Shown: piece by piece, positions 10,161-17,050 of the stretch
Layout: each line of letters begins with the position of its first letter
Numbering within the stretch: position 1 is the first letter of the stretch
Assembly (NCBI GenBank): GCA_003137095.1
Contig: PLET01000041.1
Span: 329-38,542, forward strand
Reading direction: 5' to 3'
DNA length: 38,214 nucleotides
DNA from: Gammaproteobacteria bacterium
GTDB taxonomy: Bacteria; Pseudomonadota; Gammaproteobacteria; Steroidobacterales; Steroidobacteraceae
The notes under the pieces: generated by a model
Database searches by the model: none
What the model saw: only the letters and a program-made list of their open reading frames with translations
Told to the model about the DNA's origin: nothing
Made by a program: the position numbers and the translations under genes

Positions 10161-10736
10161 ATGAATCGAATTGTATTGGCGACTATCGCCGCCTTTGCGA
10201 GCGCCGGCGTGTTTGCCGCGCCGGTAACCTACGTGCTCGATCCGAACCACACCTATCCGAGCTTCGAAGCCGACCACAAGGGCGGGCTGTCGGTTTGGCG
10301 CGGCAAGTTCGACACGAGTTCCGGAACGGTGGTGCTGGACCGGGACGCGAAGGCCGGAACCATCGAGGTCACGGTGGACGTCAGCTCGATTGACTTCGGC
10401 ATGCCGAAGCTGAATGAGCACGCGAAATCCGCGGACATCTTCGACGTGGCGAAATACCCGACCGCCACCTTCAAGGGCAAGTTCACGAAGTTCAGCGGCA
10501 CGTCTCCGACGCAGGCCGAGGGAACGTTCACGCTGCACGGCGTGACCAAGCCGCTCACGCTCAACATCGACAAGTTTCTGTGCAAGCCGGATCCGATGAG
10601 CAAGAAGGAAGTCTGCGGTGCAGACGCCACGGCCACACTGAATCGCGCCGATTACGGAGTGAACTTCGGCGACAAATACGGCTTCAATATGGCCGTGAAG
10701 CTGCAGATCCAGGTCGAGGGCAGCCCCGCGGGCTGA
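10161..10736 (+). CDS. YceI family periplasmic protein
   Basis: This protein of 191 residues starts at the ATG at 10161, which has an AAGGAG ribosome site and opens directly into a Sec signal peptide ([19 protein letters not shown], cleavage near residue 19). The mature part begins [29 protein letters not shown], the hallmark of the lipocalin-like YceI beta-barrel that binds polyisoprenoids or similar amphiphiles. Later segments ([40 protein letters not shown]) also fit. The exact ligand is unknown. It stands alone, divergent from the nitroreductase and convergent with the DUF1134 gene. Confidence 0.92.
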   Translation: MNRIVLATIAAFASAGVFAAPVTYVLDPNHTYPSFEADHKGGLSVWRGKFDTSSGTVVLDRDAKAGTIEVTVDVSSIDFGMPKLNEHAKSADIFDVAKYPTATFKGKFTKFSGTSPTQAEGTFTLHGVTKPLTLNIDKFLCKPDPMSKKEVCGADATATLNRADYGVNFGDKYGFNMAVKLQIQVEGSPAG

Positions 10737-10746
10737 TCCTCGGAAG

Positions 10747-10780
10747 CCGCGTCCGCCCGCGATTGGCGCGGGCGGCGCGG
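10747..10780. terminator. Strong hairpin between convergent YceI and DUF1134 genes
   Basis: CCGCG, one bulged T, then CCGCCCGCG (753-761) pairs with CGCGGGCGG (767-775) and CGCGG around the loop ATTGG: 14 base pairs with one bulge. It lies 11 nt after the YceI stop codon. There is no T-tract on either strand, so it may stop transcription weakly or protect mRNA 3' ends in both directions. Confidence 0.5.
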
Positions 10781-10782
10781 CG

Positions 10783-10827
10783 GCGGGTTGGCAGCCGGCG
10801 GATTGGCAGCCAGCGGGTTGCCGGCTA
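10783..10827. repeat. Three imperfect 15-bp tandem repeats
   Basis: Units start at 10783, 10798 and 10813 and read GCGGGTTGGCAGCCG, GCGGATTGGCAGCCA and GCGGGTTGCCGGCTA. A further GCGGGTTG follows at 10830. The third unit runs into the 3' end of the DUF1134 gene, whose last codons lie there. It looks like local duplication at the gene end. Confidence 0.7.
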
Positions 10828-11397
10828 GAGCGGGTTGTAGCGCAGCGTGCGCGAGAAATTGATGTAGCTCAGGCTGATTCCCTGGCGCCATCCCACCCCG
10901 AATCGAACCGGCGCCAGCGCAACCCCATCCCGTTGCAGATAATTCACGCCGAATCCGCCGACGAAATACAGACTGCCCTCCACGCCGGGAAAACGCTTGA
11001 AAAGCGCATCGGCCGTGGGTAGATCATAGACCAGGATGAACGCCTTGACGGCGTTGGCGCCGGCGTCGAATCCGATCGAGGGGCCCTGCCAATACACCTT
11101 GCGCCCCGGGGCACCCTTGAAAATGAGCTCGCCCCGGCCGTAGCGCACACCGACGCCGAGCGCACCACCGGCCTCCTCGCCGCGAATGATGGCCACCGGA
11201 TGCCCCTTCTCCTTCAATACCTTGGCGAGCACATCCGACAAATCCTTGGCACCCGTGCTGAAGAACTCCGACGCCGCCTTGGCGACCTCATCGTCGCTGT
11301 ACTGGGCGTTCGCAGCGGCTGCCAGGACAGGCTCAAGCGGAGCGGCCGCCAGAGTCAGGGCAATCAGCGCGGCGTGGCGCGCGAAAATCGATCTCAT
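10825..11397 (-). CDS. DUF1134 / EipA-like envelope protein
   Basis: This 190-residue protein starts at 11397, preceded by GGAGAGG; a longer frame to 11469 has no such site. An N-terminal signal peptide (MRSIFARHAALIALTLAAAPLEPVLA) predicts export. The core GVGVRYGRGELIFKGAPGRKVYWQGPSIGFDAG and the end FPGVEGSLYFVGGFGVNYLQRDGVALAPVRFGVG match the DUF1134 family, whose Brucella member EipA is linked to envelope integrity. The exact role here is unknown. It is convergent with the YceI-like gene and divergent from the lipoprotein gene. Confidence 0.88.
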   Translation of the reverse strand: MRSIFARHAALIALTLAAAPLEPVLAAAANAQYSDDEVAKAASEFFSTGAKDLSDVLAKVLKEKGHPVAIIRGEEAGGALGVGVRYGRGELIFKGAPGRKVYWQGPSIGFDAGANAVKAFILVYDLPTADALFKRFPGVEGSLYFVGGFGVNYLQRDGVALAPVRFGVGWRQGISLSYINFSRTLRYNPL

Positions 11398-11532
11398 GGC
11401 CTCTCCGTTAAGACGCGTAAATTCGGCGGACAACAATAACCCAACGCCCTCGCTGATGCTGGGCTTCATCGCCCGGCTGACACGATCCCCGCCGGTATTC
11501 CAGACGCCTTCTTCGTGCCCTTAAGTACGTTA

Positions 11533-11696
11533 GCAGACAGTGCCTGCGGTCGTGGACGCTTACGATCAAGCCCATATCGCGATGGACGCGGTAAACGACC
11601 CCTGCGCTCGTCAAGAGCGCAAACCCCGGCCTGTCATCCCCAAGCCGGGACTTGCTACCTCGGTGGACCACCGCAAGTGGCCATCGAGGTTTTTTT
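11533..11696 (+). ncRNA. Structured leader or small RNA upstream of an orphan lipoprotein gene
   Basis: Five stems can be paired by eye. They are GCAG/CTGC (11533-536 with 544-547); GGTCGT/ACGACC (548-553 with 595-600), enclosing CCAT/ATGG; TGCGCTC-GTCAA-GAGCGCA (603-621); CCCGGC/GCCGGG (625-630 with 644-649); and the terminator hairpin at 11657-11696. Three TGGAC motifs occur at or near loops. The terminator ends 21 nt before the lipoprotein ATG, the layout of a transcription-attenuating leader, although an independent small RNA is equally possible. No known riboswitch class was recognised. GC-rich DNA forms chance hairpins, so covariation is needed. The adjoining 11398-11532 shows nothing clear. 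Confidence 0.4.
11657..11696 (+). terminator. Intrinsic terminator immediately upstream of the lipoprotein gene
   Basis: ACCTCGGTGG (11657-11666) pairs with CCATCGAGGT (11681-11690) with one G-T pair. Inside, CCAC pairs with GTGG around the loop CGCAA after one bulged A, giving 14 base pairs in all. Seven T residues follow (11690-11696). An alternative small hairpin, CGGTG-GAC-CACCG, would disrupt the terminator stem. This is the best intrinsic terminator in the window. Confidence 0.8.
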
Positions 11697-11717
11697 GATC
11701 TTGATAGGAAACAACGT

Positions 11718-12182
11718 ATGAATCCGAATAGGTTTGTCAGCTGCAAGCCCCGGCGCCGTTTCCGTCTTGCCGCTGCCGCTGTGTTTCTGTCCGGTATCGC
11801 GGCGCTGGCCGCCTGTCAAACTCAGCAGCAAATCGTCATCCGACACGAAGACAACCTGGCCGCCGCGGGCTTCATCATTCGACCGGCCAATACTCCCGAG
11901 AGAAAAGCGATGCTCAGTCGCTTGCCGCCAAACCACTTTGTCAAGCGCGAGAACGGCGACACCATTCACTACATCTATGCCGATCCGCTGGTTTGTGGTT
12001 GTCTGTATGTGGGAACGCAGCAAGCCTACGGTCAATACAGGCAGGACCAGCAGAAACGACAGCTCGCCGATGAACAGCGGATGACCGCCGATTCCTACTC
12101 GGATGCCGAGTGGAATTGGAACGCGTGGGGACCTTGGGGTCCCGGGTATGGGCTTGGTTACGGAGGCCGGTTTGGTTGGTAA
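11718..12182 (+). CDS. Orphan lipoprotein of unknown function
   Basis: This 154-residue protein starts at the ATG at 11718 behind AGGAA. It has a basic N-region (KPRRRFR), a hydrophobic stretch and the lipobox ALAAC with C33 as the lipidation site; Q at +2 suggests outer-membrane sorting. The mature part has a charged middle (ENGDTIHYIYADPLVCGCLYVG, with a CGC pair), a glutamine-rich helical-looking segment (QQAYGQYRQDQQKRQLADEQ), and a tail rich in Trp, Gly and Tyr. I do not recognise a family. A terminator sits 21 nt upstream, so expression probably depends on read-through or on a promoter that I cannot see. Confidence 0.8.
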   Translation: MNPNRFVSCKPRRRFRLAAAAVFLSGIAALAACQTQQQIVIRHEDNLAAAGFIIRPANTPERKAMLSRLPPNHFVKRENGDTIHYIYADPLVCGCLYVGTQQAYGQYRQDQQKRQLADEQRMTADSYSDAEWNWNAWGPWGPGYGLGYGGRFGW

Positions 12183-12211
12183 CGGTGGACGGACGGGCAT
12201 CGCCCGAGCAT

Positions 12212-12775
12212 TCACGGCTCGTGGAAGGTACCCGCCTTCTTGGCGATCGCTTGCGCCGTCGGATAAAACTGCACGAACGTCGTGTCGACGGCGCCGTGTT
12301 GCAGATGGCACGAGTAGCAATCGGCGGCGTACGGGACCTGCTGCGCTGGTGCCACGCCGTCGGTCACCCAGAATGCCCAGCCACCCTTGAAGCGGCCTTC
12401 GTCGCGGACGTGCATCTCGATGGTCATCCGCTCGTCGGTCTGATATTTGCCGCGCTTGTTGATCGATCCACGGGTGGTCGCGCCGCGTAACTCCATTACG
12501 AGCATAGTACGATCCGGCCAATGACCCGTCGCCTTGAACCGCTGCCAGGACCCGCGATCCACGAATACGTTATCGAACATCGAGTGCCCGACCATTGCCG
12601 GTGCGTCGGAGTAGCTCATGTCCAGGCCGGCGCTCAGAAAAACCCACTCCCTGTAATCCTCGGGAACGATCAATCTACCATCGGACGTGTACCGCGGACC
12701 GCCAGCCTCGTCCGAGGCCGCTATCTGCACCAGTAGAAGTGGCACAATCCATAGATGAGCGTTCGTGCGCGTCAT
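12212..12775 (-). CDS. Cytochrome P460-like monoheme protein
   Basis: This 187-residue protein has an N-terminal hydrophobic signal (HLWIVPLLLVQIAAS), so export to the periplasm is likely. The segment VPEDYREWVFLSAGLDMSY resembles the start of the cytochrome P460 fold, and CYSCH near the C-terminus is a single CxxCH heme site. Family members bind c-type heme, in some cases with an extra lysine cross-link, and can oxidise hydroxylamine; many relatives have no known substrate. Whether the cross-linking lysine is present cannot be judged without alignment. The gene stands alone, convergent with the lipoprotein gene, with a perfect palindrome 42-58 nt upstream of its start. Confidence 0.85.
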   Translation of the reverse strand: MTRTNAHLWIVPLLLVQIAASDEAGGPRYTSDGRLIVPEDYREWVFLSAGLDMSYSDAPAMVGHSMFDNVFVDRGSWQRFKATGHWPDRTMLVMELRGATTRGSINKRGKYQTDERMTIEMHVRDEGRFKGGWAFWVTDGVAPAQQVPYAADCYSCHLQHGAVDTTFVQFYPTAQAIAKKAGTFHEP

Positions 12776-12816
12776 ATTCCGCCCTTACTTTCCCCATGAC
12801 GGGTGCCACGTTACGT

Positions 12817-12833
12817 GCCTGACAATGTCAGGC
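12817..12833. promoter_or_regulatory. 17-bp perfect palindrome upstream of the P460-like gene
   Basis: GCCTGACA-A-TGTCAGGC is a perfect inverted repeat with 8-bp arms and one central base. On the minus strand it contains TTGTCA, a plausible -35 box, so a bound dimer would block the promoter of the P460-like gene (ATG at 12775). It could instead be a hairpin between tRNA-Lys and that gene, but no T-tract follows on the minus strand. The cognate regulator is unknown. Confidence 0.5.
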
Positions 12834-12869
12834 CGCCGCAGTTTTTTGGAGCTAACTCTATGTTTTCAT

Positions 12870-12945
12870 TGGTGGGACGGCTGGGACTCGAACCCAGGAC
12901 CAAAGCCTTAAAAGGGCCTTGCTCTACCAACTGAGCTACCGTCCC
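12870..12945 (-). tRNA. tRNA-Lys (anticodon TTT)
   Basis: This is a complete 76-nt cloverleaf on the minus strand with encoded CCA. The acceptor GGGACGG pairs with CCGTCCC, the D arm is GCTC/GAGC, the anticodon stem AGGCC/GGCTT holds the loop CTTTTAA with anticodon TTT, and the T arm has GGGTTCGAGTCCC. A -10-like TATCAT (12960-12965) lies 14 nt upstream with a GC-rich stretch between. It is the last gene after queC in the cluster. Confidence 0.96.
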
Positions 12946-12984
12946 GTTTGCAGGCGCGCATGATAGCCGAACTTAAGCGCTGGA

Positions 12985-13662
12985 TCATTGATAACGCGTG
13001 GGATCGGCGACGCCCGCCTCCGCGAATCCGGCGGCTCGCAGCCGGCAGGAATCGCATTTGCCGCAGGCTCTACCGCCGGCGTCGGCCTGGTAGCACGATA
13101 CCGTCGTGCCGTAGTCGATACCGAGTTCGAGGCCCGTGCGTATGATGTCGGCCTTCGACAGCGCGATCAGGGGCGCGTGGATGGTCAGCGGGGATCCCTC
13201 TACGCCTGCCTTGGTGGCCAACCTGGCCAGCCGCTCGAAGGCGGCGACGAATTCCGGCCTGCAATCGGGATACCCGGAGTAGTCGACCGCATTGACCCCG
13301 ATGAACAGGTCGCGCGCCTCCAGCACCTCCGCCCAAGCGAGGGCCAGCGACAGCAGCAGGGTGTTACGCGCGGGTACATAGGTGACTGGTATGCCGGCGG
13401 ACGGCGACTGGGGGACCGCAATGCCGTCGTCGGTCAGCGCCGAACCCCCGATACCGGCCAGGTCGACCGCCATCAGCCGATGCTCGCGTGCCCCGAGCCG
13501 AGCCGCAATCAGGCCGGCTGCGGCCAGTTCCGCGCTGTGGCGCTGGCCATAGTGGACACTGAGTGCGTAACAATCGAAATTCCGCGCGCTCGCCAGGGCG
13601 AGCACGGTGGCCGAGTCAAGACCGCCCGACAGCAGCACCACGGCGCGCTTCTCCGGGTTCAC
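12985..13662 (-). CDS. queC: 7-cyano-7-deazaguanine synthase
   Basis: This 225-residue protein converts 7-carboxy-7-deazaguanine to preQ0 with ATP and ammonia, on the route to queuosine-modified tRNA. It has the PP-loop [12 protein letters not shown] near the N-terminus and the C-terminal zinc cysteines in [20 protein letters not shown]. Length is normal. queE lies 6 nt upstream on the same strand, so the two consecutive pathway enzymes are coupled. queD and queF are not in the window. Confidence 0.96.
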   Translation of the reverse strand: MNPEKRAVVLLSGGLDSATVLALASARNFDCYALSVHYGQRHSAELAAAGLIAARLGAREHRLMAVDLAGIGGSALTDDGIAVPQSPSAGIPVTYVPARNTLLLSLALAWAEVLEARDLFIGVNAVDYSGYPDCRPEFVAAFERLARLATKAGVEGSPLTIHAPLIALSKADIIRTGLELGIDYGTTVSCYQADAGGRACGKCDSCRLRAAGFAEAGVADPTRYQ

Positions 13663-13668
13663 CGCGCC

Positions 13669-14307
13669 TTACTTGCCCGGTACGTCGCCCCACAAAACCT
13701 TGTGGAGCTGTAATTGAAAGCGCACCGCCAGCCGGTCCGCCAGGATCCACTCCGCCAACTGAGCCGCGGGCACCTCGGTGTAGCTCGGCGAGAACAGGAT
13801 CTGGCAGCGCCCATGCAGCGCGTGTTGATCGAGGAACCCACGGCTCCAATCGTAGTCGTCACGGGAACAGATCACGAACTTGAGCTGATCGGTGGTCCGG
13901 ATCAGGCCGAAATTCTCGATTCGATTGCGATGTGATTCGTGCGAACCCGGTGTCTTGACGTCGATCACCCGCGCCACGCGCGAATCGACTCCCGCGATGT
14001 CCAGCGCGCCGCTCGTCTCCAGCGATACGCGGAATCCTGCGTCGCACAATCGGCGGAGCAGCGGCAGGCAATTCGGCTGTGCCAGCGGTTCGCCGCCGGT
14101 GACGCATACATGCGACGCACCGTAACCTGCGACCTTTTCCAGGATTGCGTCGATGTCGGTCCAGTCGCCGGCGTGAAACGCATATTCGGTGTCGCAATAT
14201 TGGCAGCGCAACGGACAGCCGGTCAGCCGCACGAACACCGTGGGGTGGCCGACAGCATCCGCCTCTCCCTGTATGGAGTGAAATATCTCGTTGACCCGCA
14301 GTCGCAT
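13669..14307 (-). CDS. queE: 7-carboxy-7-deazaguanine synthase
   Basis: This radical-SAM enzyme rearranges 6-carboxytetrahydropterin to 7-carboxy-7-deazaguanine. From the ATG at 14307 it has 212 residues and opens MRLRVNEIFHSIQGEADAVG, the QueE signature. The cluster motif C31-x3-C35-x2-C38 (CPLRCQYC) binds the 4Fe-4S cluster and CVTGGEPLAQPN follows. A TTG at 14316 would add three residues and overlap the cpoB stop, but the ATG has GGA just upstream. It lies 5 nt after cpoB and 6 nt before queC. Confidence 0.94.
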   Translation of the reverse strand: MRLRVNEIFHSIQGEADAVGHPTVFVRLTGCPLRCQYCDTEYAFHAGDWTDIDAILEKVAGYGASHVCVTGGEPLAQPNCLPLLRRLCDAGFRVSLETSGALDIAGVDSRVARVIDVKTPGSHESHRNRIENFGLIRTTDQLKFVICSRDDYDWSRGFLDQHALHGRCQILFSPSYTEVPAAQLAEWILADRLAVRFQLQLHKVLWGDVPGK

Positions 14308-14312
14308 TCCAA

Positions 14313-15128
14313 TCAATGCTTCTCGGCCGCCATTTTATCGAGCCGTTGCGCCGCCAGTCGTCCGGCCGGCGTGTCCGAATATTTCGTCGCCACCTGCGCA
14401 AGAACTTCCTTCGCCGATTCCCATTGTTTCAACTCGTAGTCGCAGTATCCGATTTTGAGCAGCGCATCCGGGAGCTTGCGCGACTGCGGGTATTTGTCCA
14501 CGGCTTTCTGAAATGCGCCGAGCGCCTCCGGAAAGGCCTTGTTCACGTAATACGCCTCGCCCAGCCAGTATTGCGCGTTTTCCGCCAGGGAACTGTCCGG
14601 GAAGGAGGCCAGAAATTGCTCAAACGCGGGGATTGCCTTGTCGTATTGACTGTCGCGCAAGAGCGCAAAGGCTGCCTGATAGTTGGCTCGGTCGGAGCCA
14701 TCCGGCACCGGCAACGCCGCGCCGCCCGAGTCTGCGGTCGCTGGCGCCGGTGCACCGCTGGAGCCGGGCACTCCGCCCGGCGTGCCGCCGGGCGGAACCG
14801 GGCTGGACGCGCCGCGTGCTTCCAGTGCCTTCAGGCGATGGTCCAGATCGGAGTACAAGTCGCGCTGTTGCTTGCGATTGGCTTCGAGACTGTTGCTCAG
14901 GACATCGACATCGTTGTGCAAGGCGCGCACGTCGCTGCGCAGGGCCTCGATCTCGTTCGCCAGGTCGAGCAGACTCTGATTCGCCACCACCCGCTCTATG
15001 CGCGCCAGCCGCGTGTCGAGATCATTGAGCTTGATTTGCACCGGGTCTTTTTCAGGGTTCGTCGCGCATGCCGCCAGATTCACGATGGCGAGACACACCA
15101 GGGCCATGTCGAGGCGGCGGCTCGTCAC
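14313..15128 (-). CDS. cpoB: Cell division coordinator CpoB (YbgF), with a lipobox
   Basis: This 271-residue protein links Tol-Pal energy use to septal peptidoglycan synthesis. I chose the GTG at 15128 because it overlaps the pal stop (GTGA). An N-terminal coiled coil (LNDLDTRLARIERVVANQSLL...) follows, then a Pro/Gly/Ser linker and TPR repeats from about residue 150 (YQAAFALLRDSQYDKAIPAFEQFLASFPDS...). The signal segment ends NLAAC, so C21 could be lipidated; E. coli CpoB is a soluble periplasmic protein. This is the last tol-pal gene before queE. Confidence 0.92.
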   Translation of the reverse strand: MTSRRLDMALVCLAIVNLAACATNPEKDPVQIKLNDLDTRLARIERVVANQSLLDLANEIEALRSDVRALHNDVDVLSNSLEANRKQQRDLYSDLDHRLKALEARGASSPVPPGGTPGGVPGSSGAPAPATADSGGAALPVPDGSDRANYQAAFALLRDSQYDKAIPAFEQFLASFPDSSLAENAQYWLGEAYYVNKAFPEALGAFQKAVDKYPQSRKLPDALLKIGYCDYELKQWESAKEVLAQVATKYSDTPAGRLAAQRLDKMAAEKH

Positions 15129-15667
15129 GGCGCGTAAACCATCTCGACGCGGCGATTCTGCGCCCATGCCGCCTCGTTGTCGCCATCGACCGCGGGCCGC
15201 TCTGCACCGAAGCTGACCGTCGTGATCTGGGATTCGGCGACGCCCTGCAGCATCAGGGCGCGGCGCACTGCCTGCGCCCGCCGCTCGCCCAAGCCGATGT
15301 TGTACTCACGCGTACCGCGCTCATCGGTGTTGCCCTCGAGCTTGACCTTCAGTGCGGCGTTCGCGGTCAGATAATGCGCGTGCGCGGTGATGACGTCGGC
15401 GAATTCCGGCTTGATCTCCGACTTGTCGAAATCGAAGTAGATAATCTTGCGCCCCAGGGGTCCGCCCTCGGCAATACCCTTGCCGTTGATGCCGGCGTCG
15501 GCGCCCAGCGGTCTGGTACTGGTCGACGCTGCGGCTCCGGCCGCGTCGGAGGTGCCGGGTATCCGGCTGCCCGCGGCCGGCGGTTCGACCACGGTCGGCT
15601 TCTTCGGGCATCCCGCCAACAGCACGGCGGCCACCAGCAGCAGGGAAATCGATGCTAATCGCTTCAT
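15125..15667 (-). CDS. pal: Peptidoglycan-associated lipoprotein
   Basis: This outer-membrane lipoprotein of 180 residues has lipobox LLAGC with lipidated C20. After a linker, the OmpA-like domain begins at IIYFDFDKSEI and carries LEGNTDERGTREYNIGLGERRAQAVRRAL, the loop that binds diaminopimelate in peptidoglycan. It ends VEMVYAP. The ribosome site GGAGAAG precedes the ATG. It is 84 nt downstream of tolB; that gap has no clear terminator, so pal is probably co-transcribed with the tol genes. Confidence 0.96.
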   Translation of the reverse strand: MKRLASISLLLVAAVLLAGCPKKPTVVEPPAAGSRIPGTSDAAGAAASTSTRPLGADAGINGKGIAEGGPLGRKIIYFDFDKSEIKPEFADVITAHAHYLTANAALKVKLEGNTDERGTREYNIGLGERRAQAVRRALMLQGVAESQITTVSFGAERPAVDGDNEAAWAQNRRVEMVYAP

Positions 15668-15751
15668 TGATCTTCTCCGTCCGTAGTTTGCATTGAGCCA
15701 AGCGTACCCATGAATTCTGCGGTTGTGTACCTTAAGTTTGGGGCATCACGC

Positions 15752-17050
15752 TCAGAAAGGCCCCCACGCGGGTTCCTGCAACTCACCTTCGCTCGACGCC
15801 AGCCGCTCCTGAACCCGGCCATCCGCGCTGACGAGCGCCAACACCCCGCGCCCGCGGTCGCGGGTGGCGTAGATGATGACGGCACCGTTCGGCGCATAGC
15901 TTGGCGAGACGTCGAACCGGCCCTTGGTCAGCACCTGAATGTCGCCGCGCGCATGCAGATCCATGGTGGCGATGCGGTAGGCTCCGTCCTCCTGGGTGAC
16001 GAACGCTAGCTGCGATTCGTCGGGCGAGAGCCGCGGCCTGGCATTGTAATTGCCCTGAAAAGTCAGCCGCCGCGGCCGGTCGTCCTTGCCGAGCCCTATG
16101 CGGTAGATCTGCGGACCCCCGGCCCGATCCGAGGTGAAATACAGGCTCTGCCCGTCCTTGGACCACTGCGGCTCCGTGTCGATCGCCGGATCATCGGTGA
16201 TGCGGGTGAGCGCCGACGTCGCGAGATCCAGCACGTAGATATCCAGATTTCCATCGCGGGTCGACAAGGTGAGCGCAAGCTTCTTGCCATCCGGCGACCA
16301 GGCCGGTGCCTGATTGACCCCGGCCCGCGCGGACACCCGGTGCCGCTGGCCGGTCTTCAACGTCTGCACGTACACAGAGGGCAACCGGTCCTCGAATGAC
16401 ACGTACGCCAGACTCAACCCGTCGGGCGACCACGCGGGCGACATCAGGGGCTCATTGGATTGCATCACCACGTGCGGATTCTCGCCATCGGCGTCCGCGA
16501 CGACCAGCCGGTAGCTCTTGTTCGGGAGGCTTCCCAGCACGGATATGTAGGCGATGCGGGTCGCGAATGCACCGCGCACACCGATGATTTTTTCGAACAC
16601 CATATCGGCGACCTGATGGCTTGCGAGCCTCAGACCCGCGCGATTCGTGCCGATCTGGTAGCCGAGCAGCCGTTGGCGGGTGAGCACGTTATAGAGCTCG
16701 AAGACGATGTTGAAATGATCCGGTCCCTCGGCGCTCATCTGGCCGACGACGATGTAGTCGTTGTTGAGCCTGCGCCAGTCGTCGAACGCGATTGCGGCGC
16801 CGGTGTGCGGCTCATCGAATATGTCCCTGCGGTCCATCGTCTTGAAGCGCCCGCTGCGCGCCAGATCGTCGCTGACCAGCTGTGCGACATCGAACGATGC
16901 CGCGGCATCCGCGGCCGTGGAGAACGGCACCACCGCGATCGGAATCGCTTCGGCCTGGCCACGCGTTATTTCCACCACGAATTCCGCCCGGGCTTGCCGG
17001 CACAGAACCAGGGTCGCGATCACGGCGAAACAGGTCAGCTTTTTATTCAT
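15752..17050 (-). CDS. tolB: Tol-Pal system beta-propeller protein TolB
   Basis: This periplasmic protein has 432 residues. The ATG at 17050 overlaps the tolA stop as ATGA and opens into a signal peptide (MNKKLTCFAVIATLVLCRQARA). An N-terminal domain (IPIAVVPFSTAA..., DDWRRLNNDYIVVGQM) is followed by beta-propeller blades with repeated motifs such as SPAWSPDGLSLAYVS, APAWSPDGKKLALTL and EPQWSKDGQSLYFTS. TolB binds Pal and is displaced by TolA. Length equals the E. coli protein within a few residues. Confidence 0.96.
   Translation of the reverse strand: MNKKLTCFAVIATLVLCRQARAEFVVEITRGQAEAIPIAVVPFSTAADAAASFDVAQLVSDDLARSGRFKTMDRRDIFDEPHTGAAIAFDDWRRLNNDYIVVGQMSAEGPDHFNIVFELYNVLTRQRLLGYQIGTNRAGLRLASHQVADMVFEKIIGVRGAFATRIAYISVLGSLPNKSYRLVVADADGENPHVVMQSNEPLMSPAWSPDGLSLAYVSFEDRLPSVYVQTLKTGQRHRVSARAGVNQAPAWSPDGKKLALTLSTRDGNLDIYVLDLATSALTRITDDPAIDTEPQWSKDGQSLYFTSDRAGGPQIYRIGLGKDDRPRRLTFQGNYNARPRLSPDESQLAFVTQEDGAYRIATMDLHARGDIQVLTKGRFDVSPSYAPNGAVIIYATRDRGRGVLALVSADGRVQERLASSEGELQEPAWGPF

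Noticed and set aside
12817-12833. The palindrome as terminator of tRNA-Lys
   Set aside because: No T-tract follows on the minus strand. The nearby T-run lies on the plus-strand side, where no gene is being transcribed towards it.
15125-15667. Possible alternative product antisense to pal (frame 15068-15658 on the plus strand)
   Set aside because: It has no ribosome site or domain; pal is complete and in its normal operon position.
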